Assembly: GCA_964606085.1 (NCBI GenBank) | Contig: CAZSFD010000010.1 | Span: forward strand, 1 to 64,000 | Direction of reading: 5' to 3' | DNA: 64,000 nt | From: CAIQJJ01 sp964606085 | GTDB lineage: Bacteria; Chloroflexota; Anaerolineae; Anaerolineales; UBA4823 | Shown here: positions 48,506 through 56,003 of the stretch, in pieces | Layout: each line of letters opens with the position of its first letter | How positions within the stretch are numbered: the first letter of the stretch is position 1 | Made by a program: the position numbers and the translations under genes | Notes under the pieces: generated by a model | What the model was told of the DNA's origin: nothing | What the model saw: the letters and a program-made list of their open reading frames with translations, nothing else | Databases searched by the model: none

Positions 48506-51001
48506 ATGCGCGAACCTTACTGGAGTTTTGACGACGATGTCGAAGATGATTTCCGCGATGCCATGCACCGCCGCACCGAAGAACTGTACAGCGTGCCAGA
48601 CGCCGAACCCGACGCCGACGGCCTGATCGAATGTCCGGTGCTTCCCTTGCGCGACCTGGTGGTTTACCCGCACATGGTTTCGCCCGTTTTCGTCAGCAGC
48701 AACGTGGCGCTGTTTGCCATCGAAGAAGCGCAAATGGAAGACATGACGGTGATCGCCCTGACGCAGCGCGACCCCGACCAGGATACGCCCGGCCCACAAG
48801 ATTACCTGCCCATCGGGGTGGAGATGGCTGTCGGGCGGCTGCTCTCGATGCCCGATGGCTCCAGTTCGGCCCTGGTGCAGGCCCGCCGCCGGGTGGAACT
48901 GGTCGAATTTACGCAGATTGACCCCTTCATGGTGGCGCGTGTCCGCCCGATCAACGAAAAATATAAGGTGGACAAACAGCTTGAGGCCTCCATGCGCACG
49001 GCCCGCGAGATGTTCCAGCGCTGCGTGCAGATGAACCGCAGCCTGCCCGAGGAATCGTACCTGTATGCCCTGAACATCGAAGACCCCGGTTGGCTGGCCG
49101 ATATGATTTCGACCGCCATCGCGCCGCCGTTCAACGAGCGCCAGGAATTGCTGCAAAACATCTCGCCGACCTCACGTCTCAAACGGGTGATCAAGTTGCT
49201 GGCCGACGAAATTGACGTTCTCGAACTCGAAGACCAGATTCAAACGCGGGCGCAAAGCGAGGTAGACCGCTCGCAGCGTGAGTTTTACCTGCGCGAGCAA
49301 TTGAAAGCGATCCAAACTGAGTTGAGCGATGGCGACCCGTGGACGCGCGAAATGGCCGAACTGCGCAGCCGCATCGAGGGCCTCAGCCTGCCCGAAGAGG
49401 TGATGGCACGCGCCTTGAAAGAGATCGAGCGCCTGGCGCAGATGCCGCCGATGTCGCCGGAAGTGACCATCCTGCGCACGTATGTAGATTGGATCGCCGA
49501 ACTGCCCTGGATGACGGCCACCGATGACAACCTGGATGTGACCCATGCCGCCAAAGTGCTGGAGCAAAACCACTACGGCCTGCCGCGCGCCAAAGAGCGC
49601 ATCCTCGAATATATTGCCGTGCGCAGCCTGCGCCCCAAGCGTTCACGCCAGCCCATCTTGTGCTTCGTCGGGCCGCCTGGCACAGGCAAGACTTCGCTGG
49701 GGCGTTCGATTGCCGAGGCGCTGGGGCGCAAGTTCGTGCGCGTGTCGTTGGGCGGCGTGCGCGACGAGGCCGAAATCCGCGGCCACCGGCGCACCTACAT
49801 TGGCTCGCTGCCGGGGCGCATCTTACAAACCATGCGCCGCGCCGGCACGATCAACCCGCTGTTCATGCTCGACGAAATTGACAAGCTCGGACAGGATTAC
49901 CGCGGCGACCCGGCCTCGGCCATGCTCGAAGTTCTCGACCCTGAGCAAAACGCCGCCTTTTCCGATCACTACCTGGAACTGCCCTATGACCTTTCCAGGG
50001 TAATGTTCATCACCACGGCCAATTCCACCGGGCCAATCCCTTCGGCTTTGCTCGACCGCATGGAAGTGATCGAATTTCCCGGCTACATCGAGGAAGATAA
50101 GCTGGCCATTGCCCACCAATTCTTGCTGCCGCGCCAACTCGAAGAGGCCGGGCTGGATGAAGACGCCATTCACTTTGCCGACCCGGCTTTGCAGCGCCTG
50201 GTGCGCGAATACACCTACGAAGCCGGTGTGCGCAACCTGGAACGGGAGATTGGCCGTTGCTTGCGCAAGGTGTCGCGTAAAAAGGCCGAGGGCAAGCCCT
50301 ATCCACACCGCATCACCCCCGGCATGGTGGAGACCTTCCTCGGCCCGCCGCAGTTCTTTAGCCTGGAAGCAGAAATGAAGGACGAGATCGGTGTGGCGAC
50401 GGCGGTGGCCTGGACCGAAAACGGCGGCGAGATTATGCCGGTGGAAGTGATGCTGACCGAAGGCAAGGCCAACTTGCAGATCACCGGACAGATCGGCAAT
50501 GTGATGCAGGAATCGGCCCAGGCAGCCCTGACCTACCTCAAATCGCGCTCCGACATCTTCCAGATTGAAGCGGAAGTGTACGAAAATGTGGATATTCACA
50601 TCCACATCCCTGAAGGCTCGATCCCCAAGGATGGCCCATCGGCGGGCATCACCATCTGCACAGCGCTGGTGAGCGCTTTCACCGGGCGCGCCGTGCACAA
50701 AGACGTGGGCATGACCGGCGAGATCACGCTGCGCGGGCGGGTGCTGCCGATTGGCGGCCTGCGCGAGAAGATTTTGGCCGCCCACCGCGCCGGCCTGAAG
50801 ACCGTCATCATCCCGCGCAAAAACACCAAAGACCTGGTAGATGTACCCAAGAAAGCCCGCAACGACCTGAACATCGTCCCGGTCGAACACATGGACGAAG
50901 TGCTAGAACTGGCCCTGCTGCCCCTGCCCCCCGACCCCCAAAAACCGCGGCGGCGTAAGAAGAAGGAAGAACCAGACTCGGAAGCAGCAAAAGGCTCGTA
51001 G
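48506..51001 (+). CDS. lon: ATP-dependent protease Lon
   Basis: 831 residues. The N-terminal LON substrate-binding domain (CPVLPLRDLVVYPHMVSPVF) is preceded by an acidic extension of about 35 residues. The AAA+ module has GPPGTGKTSLGRSIA (Walker A, about 391) and LDEIDKLG. The protease domain has the catalytic KDGPSAGITI Ser and Lys in GLREKILAAHRAGLK. A basic-acidic tail (PRRRKKKEEPDSEAA) follows. Lon degrades misfolded and regulatory proteins in the cytoplasm. Confidence 0.95.
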   Translation: MREPYWSFDDDVEDDFRDAMHRRTEELYSVPDAEPDADGLIECPVLPLRDLVVYPHMVSPVFVSSNVALFAIEEAQMEDMTVIALTQRDPDQDTPGPQDYLPIGVEMAVGRLLSMPDGSSSALVQARRRVELVEFTQIDPFMVARVRPINEKYKVDKQLEASMRTAREMFQRCVQMNRSLPEESYLYALNIEDPGWLADMISTAIAPPFNERQELLQNISPTSRLKRVIKLLADEIDVLELEDQIQTRAQSEVDRSQREFYLREQLKAIQTELSDGDPWTREMAELRSRIEGLSLPEEVMARALKEIERLAQMPPMSPEVTILRTYVDWIAELPWMTATDDNLDVTHAAKVLEQNHYGLPRAKERILEYIAVRSLRPKRSRQPILCFVGPPGTGKTSLGRSIAEALGRKFVRVSLGGVRDEAEIRGHRRTYIGSLPGRILQTMRRAGTINPLFMLDEIDKLGQDYRGDPASAMLEVLDPEQNAAFSDHYLELPYDLSRVMFITTANSTGPIPSALLDRMEVIEFPGYIEEDKLAIAHQFLLPRQLEEAGLDEDAIHFADPALQRLVREYTYEAGVRNLEREIGRCLRKVSRKKAEGKPYPHRITPGMVETFLGPPQFFSLEAEMKDEIGVATAVAWTENGGEIMPVEVMLTEGKANLQITGQIGNVMQESAQAALTYLKSRSDIFQIEAEVYENVDIHIHIPEGSIPKDGPSAGITICTALVSAFTGRAVHKDVGMTGEITLRGRVLPIGGLREKILAAHRAGLKTVIIPRKNTKDLVDVPKKARNDLNIVPVEHMDEVLELALLPLPPDPQKPRRRKKKEEPDSEAAKGS

Positions 51002-51037
51002 CGTTGTTTGAGGGTTTGTTAGGTGATGACCCGTTAT

Positions 51038-51222
51038 TCGATAATTCGATAACTCGATAATTCGATAACTCGATAACTCGATAACTCGATAATTCGATAA
51101 CTCGATAACTCGATAATTCGATAATTCGATAATTCGATAATTAGCGTTTTCTGAAGTCGAATACCGAATAACCAATAACGAATACCGAATAACCAATAAC
51201 GAATACCGAATAACCAATAACC
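51038..51222. repeat. Short tandem repeats (ATAACTCG / ATAATTCG units)
   Basis: From about 51038 to 51143 the sequence is a run of 8-9-nt units such as CGATAACT and CGATAATT. From about 51155 to 51222 units of ATACCGAATAACCAATAACGA follow. There are no spacers. The 240-bp gap between lon and the ThuA-like gene holds nothing else that I can see. Confidence 0.75.
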
Positions 51223-51243
51223 ACATTACGAAAGGACTCCCCT

Positions 51244-51963
51244 ATGACCACCCGTGTAACTGTCTGGAATGAAAATCGTCACGAAAAGAGCCACCCTGAG
51301 GTAGCGGCTGTTTACCCCAATGGCATCCACGAAGCGATTGCCGAAGGGCTGCGCCAGGCGGGCTTTGCCGTGCGCACGGCCACCCTCGATGAACCCGAAC
51401 ACGGCCTGACCACCGAAGTGCTGGCCGAAACCGACGTGCTGACCTGGTGGGGCCACATGGCCCACGGCGAAGTCAGCGATGAGATTGTCGAGCGCGTGCA
51501 GGCGCGCGTGCTGGAAGGCATGGGCCTGATCGTGCTGCATTCGGGCCACTTCTCGAAGATTTTCCGCAAATTGATGGGCAGCACCTGCAACCTGAAATGG
51601 CGCGAAGCCGACGAAAACGAGCGCCTGTGGGTGGCCGCGCCGGGGCATCCCATTGCCGCCGGGCTGGGCGAGTGGATTGATCTGCCGAAAGAAGAGATGT
51701 ATGGCGAATTTTTCGACATCCCCCATCCTGAGGCGCTGGTATTCATCAGTTGGTTCAAAGGTGGTGAGGTGTTCCGCTCAGGCTGCTGCTACACGCGCGG
51801 CAAGGGGCGCATCTTCTACTTCCGCCCCGGCCACGAGACCTATCCCACCTATTTCAACCCCGAAATCCGCAAGGTGATCGCCAACGCTGCGGCGTGGGCG
51901 GCCCCGGCAGGCGGGCCGAATGTGTTCTTTGGCAATTTCAAGCCGCTGGAGAAGTTGGGGTAA
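51244..51963 (+). CDS. ThuA-like domain protein
   Basis: 239 residues with AAAGGACTCCCCT upstream. It matches the trehalose-utilisation (ThuA) class I glutamine-amidotransferase-like fold: VTVWNENRHEKSHPEV, TDVLTWWGHMAHGEVSD, GLIVLHSGHFSK and FYFRPGHETYPTY. ThuA proteins are linked to disaccharide catabolism with the 3-keto sugar pathway; the position of the usual nucleophile is occupied by Ser in LHSGH. It appears monocistronic. Confidence 0.85.
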   Translation: MTTRVTVWNENRHEKSHPEVAAVYPNGIHEAIAEGLRQAGFAVRTATLDEPEHGLTTEVLAETDVLTWWGHMAHGEVSDEIVERVQARVLEGMGLIVLHSGHFSKIFRKLMGSTCNLKWREADENERLWVAAPGHPIAAGLGEWIDLPKEEMYGEFFDIPHPEALVFISWFKGGEVFRSGCCYTRGKGRIFYFRPGHETYPTYFNPEIRKVIANAAAWAAPAGGPNVFFGNFKPLEKLG

Positions 51964-52005
51964 GCCCGTAGAAGCAATACTTGATAGATGAACATGAGCG
52001 GGCTG

Positions 52006-52075
52006 CCGTGGCGCAAACCTTTGGTTTGCGAACGTGCGCAAGTCAGCGCTCGCAAGTCAGAGACTTGCGCCACGG
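52006..52075. repeat. Nested inverted repeats between ThuA-like gene and photolyase
   Basis: CCGTGGCGCAA (52006-52016) pairs with TTGCGCCACGG (52065-52075). Inside lie CGCAAACC/GGTTTGCG and GCAAGTC/GACTTGC hairpins. The genes on either side converge, so it may terminate both, but no T-run is present; a small non-autonomous repeat is equally likely. Confidence 0.6.
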
Positions 52076-52102
52076 TCTATTTTCAAAGCAATAGTGTTGC
52101 CC

Positions 52103-53512
52103 TTAGCGGGCGGCAGCATAAGCTGCCAGGGCGCGCTGGCGGGCGTGGGCATGGTTGACGATGGGCAGGGGGTAATGGATGCCGAGCAGACAACCCGATG
52201 ATTTTTGCAATTCGAGGGGCATCAGCCAGGGCTGGTGGATGTATTCACCGGGAACGTTCGCCAGTTCGGGCAGCCAGTGACGCACATACGCCCCCTGGGG
52301 GTCGAACTTCTCGCCCTGGCTGACAGGGTTGAAGATGCGGAAATAGGGCGCGGCGTCTGTCCCCGTGCCGGCCGTCCACTGCCAGCCGCCATTGTTCGCG
52401 GCTGGGTCGCCATCGAGAAGGTGCTGCATGAACCAGCGCTCGCCCCAGCGCCAATCCACCAGTAAATCTTTCACCAAAAACGAAGCCGTGATCATGCGCG
52501 CCCGGTTGTGCATCCAGCCGCTGGCAAGCAGTTGACGCATGGCCGCATCTACCACCGGGTAGCCGGTTTGCCCGTGGCACCAGGCGGCGAAGTGGGCGGG
52601 ATCGTTCTGCCAGGCAATGCGGCGCAGGCCGGGGCGGAAGCTGTGGCGCAAAACGTGGGGGAAGTGGTACAGGATGTTGGCGAAAAACTCACGCCAGATC
52701 AACTCGTTGAGCCAGGTTTCGGCAGATTGGCGGGCGAGGGTATCAGGAGCGGTTTCGATAGCCTGCCGGGCAGCGTGGGCGGACTGGCGGGCGGAGATCA
52801 TGCCGAAGCGCAGATAGGGGGAGAGCAGTGATGTATCCGTGGGATGGAGCGTGTTGCGGGTTGCTTGGTAGCGATAGATGAGGGCGTTGGGGCCAGCCGT
52901 GAAGGCGCGCAGGCGGGCCAGGGCGTGGGCTTCGCCGGGGGGAAAGAGCAGGCTGGAGGTTTGCGGGGCGGGGATTTCGAGCGAGGCGGCGGCGGGTTGT
53001 TGGCCGAATGCGCCGGGAGGCGGCAAGGGTGCGCCCGGAAAAGGCAGGGCTTTCCAGGCTTTGGCGAAGGGCGTGAAGACGGTGTAGGGGCTGCCATCGG
53101 CCTTGACCACGCTTCCGGGCGGGAAGACCAGCGGACTGCCAACGAGCCGCAACGGCAAACGGGCGGCAACCGCAGCATCGCGGCGGCGGGCGAAGGGAGA
53201 AACATCGGCCTCGGCCACGATCAGGGTGGATTCGCTTTCGGCAAACAGGCAGGCCAGCTCTTCCAGCGGGTCGCCCTGGCGGATGAGCAGGTGTGAATGG
53301 CGCTCGCGCAGGTCAGCATTGAGGGCGCGCAGGCCAGCGAAGAGAAAATCGAGCCGGGCGGCGGCGGTGTTGACCGCATAGGCCAGTTTGGGGTCGAGGA
53401 TGAAGACGGGGAGCAGGCAATCGCCGGGCTGCTGGAGTTCGGCCAGGGCGGCTTGCAGGGCCGGGTTATCGCTCAGGCGCAGGTCGCGGCGAATCCACCA
53501 GAGAACATTCAT
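52103..53512 (-). CDS. phrB: Deoxyribodipyrimidine photo-lyase (cryptochrome/photolyase family)
   Basis: 469 residues. N-terminal antenna-domain start VLWWIRRDLRLSDNPALQAA; FAD domain with RYQATRNTLH, TSLLSPYLRFGMISARQ, ETWLNELIWREFFANILYH, GYPVVDAAMRQLLASGWMHN and WQWTAGTGTDAAPYFRIFNP. It repairs UV pyrimidine dimers using blue light and indicates a habitat exposed to light at times. The start overlaps the upstream aldo-keto reductase by four bases. Confidence 0.95.
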   Translation of the reverse strand: MNVLWWIRRDLRLSDNPALQAALAELQQPGDCLLPVFILDPKLAYAVNTAAARLDFLFAGLRALNADLRERHSHLLIRQGDPLEELACLFAESESTLIVAEADVSPFARRRDAAVAARLPLRLVGSPLVFPPGSVVKADGSPYTVFTPFAKAWKALPFPGAPLPPPGAFGQQPAAASLEIPAPQTSSLLFPPGEAHALARLRAFTAGPNALIYRYQATRNTLHPTDTSLLSPYLRFGMISARQSAHAARQAIETAPDTLARQSAETWLNELIWREFFANILYHFPHVLRHSFRPGLRRIAWQNDPAHFAAWCHGQTGYPVVDAAMRQLLASGWMHNRARMITASFLVKDLLVDWRWGERWFMQHLLDGDPAANNGGWQWTAGTGTDAAPYFRIFNPVSQGEKFDPQGAYVRHWLPELANVPGEYIHQPWLMPLELQKSSGCLLGIHYPLPIVNHAHARQRALAAYAAAR

Positions 53513-54453
53513 GCAGTAGAGACCTGGTCACTGGCGGCGTCGAGGGCGGCCACCTGTTCATCTGTCAGACGCCAACCGAGCGCCCCGGCGTTGGCCTCGG
53601 CCTGGGCGGCGTTCTTGGCTCCTGGAATGGGCACCGCCCCCTTGCAGATCAGCCAGTTGAGCGCGACCTGGGCGGCGGTCTTGCCGCAATCTTGAGCGGT
53701 CTGATGCAGCAGGCGAATCAATGGCTGGACTTTGCTGAGATAGGCGGCGTTGTATAGGCGGGCGCGCATGCCAGTGGGCGGGTTTTCGGGGGTGTATTTG
53801 CCGGTGAGAATGCCTTTTTCGAGCGGGCTGTAGGCGATGACGGTGATGCCGCGTTCCTGGCAGAGCTTGAGCAGGCCATCGCGCTCGATCTTGCGGTTGA
53901 GCAGGCTGTACGGCACCTGGTTGGAGGCCAGCGGAACGCCGCGCTTGCCCAGGGCGATGTCGGCGCGCAGCATCTGGTCGGCGTTGTAGTTGGAGACGCC
54001 CACGGTGCGCGTCAGACCAGATTGCACGGCGTCGGCCAGGGCGTCGGCCCAGGTCTCGATGGCGACGGGCGGCAGGGGCATGTGAACCTGGTAGAGATCA
54101 ACACGCTCCAGGCCCAGGCGGCGCAGGCTGCCGCGCAGGGCACGCGTGAGTTGTCCTTTGAAGAGCCGCCAGGGGAAGGGAAAGAACTTGGTGGCGATGA
54201 GCGGCCTGTTTTCGGCAGGGACGCCGCGCAGTCCTTCGCCGAGCAGTTGTTCCGAACAGCCCAGGCCGTAGACTTCGGCAGTATCGAACCAGTTGACGCC
54301 GGCTGCCAGGGTCGCTTTGAAGGCAGCGAAAATGTCGTCATCGGTGTGCGTTTTGCCGTAAGCCCACATCACGCGGTCGCCCCACTGCCAGGCGCCGATG
54401 CCGAGCGGGGTAATTTGCAGGTCGGTTTTGCCGAGGGAGATCAGGTCGGACAT
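53509..54453 (-). CDS. Aldo/keto reductase
   Basis: 314 residues from ATG at 54453. Family landmarks: ITPLGIGAWQWGD, WFDTAEVYGLGCSEQLLGE (Asp and Tyr of the active site), LIATKFFPFPW (Lys), DLYQVHMP (His) and VPIPGAKNAAQAEANAGAL for NADPH binding. The substrate is unknown. It shares a transcript with the sugar transporter upstream (11 bp spacing) and photolyase downstream (ATGA overlap). Confidence 0.92.
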   Translation of the reverse strand: MSDLISLGKTDLQITPLGIGAWQWGDRVMWAYGKTHTDDDIFAAFKATLAAGVNWFDTAEVYGLGCSEQLLGEGLRGVPAENRPLIATKFFPFPWRLFKGQLTRALRGSLRRLGLERVDLYQVHMPLPPVAIETWADALADAVQSGLTRTVGVSNYNADQMLRADIALGKRGVPLASNQVPYSLLNRKIERDGLLKLCQERGITVIAYSPLEKGILTGKYTPENPPTGMRARLYNAAYLSKVQPLIRLLHQTAQDCGKTAAQVALNWLICKGAVPIPGAKNAAQAEANAGALGWRLTDEQVAALDAASDQVSTA

Positions 54454-54464
54454 GGTTGCTCCGG

Positions 54465-55880
54465 TTATTCGACAAACTTGTAGCCTTTGGCGGCGAGGTA
54501 TTGCTGTTCTTTCTGGCGGTGAACTTCGGCCAGGCAGCCCTTGATTTGCTCCCATTCACTGCCCGCCAGCGGATACCCGTGCAGCGCCAGGTAGGAGAGG
54601 AACATGAGGATGCCTGTCACCAGCGTCCAACCGACCAGGATGCCGGTTTCGGCCTGGGGGGATTGCATCCCTTTGGCGAGGGTGGCATCGAAGCCGTAAG
54701 CGGCCATCAGCGCCCCCATGGACCACTGCGCCAGGCTGACCGCCGGTTTGGTGACGAAGCTGTTGACGCCGGCGTACATGCCTTCGCGCCGCAGGCCGGT
54801 GCGGTGTTCGTCCATATCTACCACGTCGCCGTTCATCAGCGGGATCAGGTACATGCCGCCCGAAAAGCCGATGCCAAACAGGAAAAAGGCCAGGGTGGCG
54901 GCGAAGACGTTGCGCCCGCCGAGCAGCATGACGAAGCAGCCCACGGCAAAGAGCAGGGCAAACCAGCGGGTGCAGGTTTTCACGCCCCAGGTATCGCGAT
55001 ATTTGATCCAAAAGACCACGCCGCCAATGATGCCGGTTGCCAGGGCAATGTAAATGGGGAGGCGCGGCACATCAATCTCGTCGAAGTAGAACCACAGGCC
55101 GGTCATCAGCGCCGTTTGGGCGAAGATGATGCTGAAGCTGATCACCTCGTAAACGACGAAGGCGCGGTTGCGAAAGCATTCCCTGAGCGAGGCGAAAAAC
55201 GGCGGCTGCTCTTCTTCCTGGAGATAATGCTTTTCGTGGAAAAACCAGGTGCTGGCAAAAATGATGGCGCACATCCCCATCCCGAAGGCGATCATGAACC
55301 AACGGAAGAAGGCGATGCCGGCGGCGTCGCCCACATCGGGTTTGATCGTGCCGTCAATCACCAGCGGGACGACGATGGTAAACACCATGAACAGGATTTT
55401 CCACACATAAATGGTGCTGCGGGCCTTGTTCGAGACGGCTACCTCGTAGGGCATGATGAACAGGCTGGTAGCAATGGCGGTGTAGAGCGAATCGAAGATG
55501 AACAGCGCCAGGGTCATTTGCACAAACAGCGCCACCTGGCTCTCCCCCAGGCCGGGAATGACCACCCAAAACAAGATGAACCCCAGGGCAAAGATCGGCG
55601 CGCCATAGCGAATGTAGGGCTTGCGGCGGCCCAGCGCGCTCTTGGTGCGGTCGCTGATGTAGCCAAACAGGGGGTCGTTGACGGCATTCCAGATGCCGAA
55701 GAGCAGCCAGGCCAGGCCGCTCCATTGCAAATCGAGGCCGCGCAGCTTGGTGAAATAGTAGGTCATTGCCCCGGCCACGACCAGCGTGTTGAGGATGGCC
55801 GTGACGGCATCGGCGGCGGAAATCCAGATGCGGGCGGGGAGGGGGACGTGTTCTTCTTGCAGTGTGGGGGTTGGGGGCAT
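54465..55880 (-). CDS. GPH-family (glycoside-pentoside-hexuronide) MFS sugar transporter
   Basis: 471 residues from ATG at 55880 (CCGGAGACCACCTC upstream). About twelve membrane segments. Family features: the N-terminal ADAVTAILNTLVVAGAMTYY, NDPLFGYISDRTKSALGRRK (the NDPLxGxLxDRT signature, about 64-83) and a central charged loop with HEKHYLQEEEQPPF. These carriers move sugars or glycosides with cations. It follows the ABC operon across a terminator and precedes an aldo/keto reductase, suggesting sugar metabolism. Confidence 0.88.
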   Translation of the reverse strand: MPPTPTLQEEHVPLPARIWISAADAVTAILNTLVVAGAMTYYFTKLRGLDLQWSGLAWLLFGIWNAVNDPLFGYISDRTKSALGRRKPYIRYGAPIFALGFILFWVVIPGLGESQVALFVQMTLALFIFDSLYTAIATSLFIMPYEVAVSNKARSTIYVWKILFMVFTIVVPLVIDGTIKPDVGDAAGIAFFRWFMIAFGMGMCAIIFASTWFFHEKHYLQEEEQPPFFASLRECFRNRAFVVYEVISFSIIFAQTALMTGLWFYFDEIDVPRLPIYIALATGIIGGVVFWIKYRDTWGVKTCTRWFALLFAVGCFVMLLGGRNVFAATLAFFLFGIGFSGGMYLIPLMNGDVVDMDEHRTGLRREGMYAGVNSFVTKPAVSLAQWSMGALMAAYGFDATLAKGMQSPQAETGILVGWTLVTGILMFLSYLALHGYPLAGSEWEQIKGCLAEVHRQKEQQYLAAKGYKFVE

Positions 55881-55950
55881 GAGGTGGTCTCCGGGGATAG
55901 GAATATAGGGATATTTTATCGCAGCACGCCCCTGGATGTATGGAAATAAG

Positions 55951-55985
55951 AAAAAGCCTGGCAGGCTCTTCAACCTGCCAGGCTT
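55951..55985 (-). terminator. Rho-independent terminator after the binding-protein gene
   Basis: On the minus strand AAGCCTGGCAGG pairs with CCTGCCAGGCTT (12 bp) followed by TTT. It lies 19 bp after the stop of the tandem binding protein and closes the ABC operon. Confidence 0.85.
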
Positions 55986-56003
55986 CCCTTGAAAACGCAC
56001 TGC

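Noticed and set aside
51038..51222. CRISPR array or minisatellite gene
   Set aside because: Units of 8-9 nt without spacers; no coding frame has protein character.
54456..55949. 497-codon open frame antisense to the MFS transporter
   Set aside because: The sense strand encodes a full GPH-family carrier; the antisense product is His/Asp/Gly-rich with no recognisable fold.
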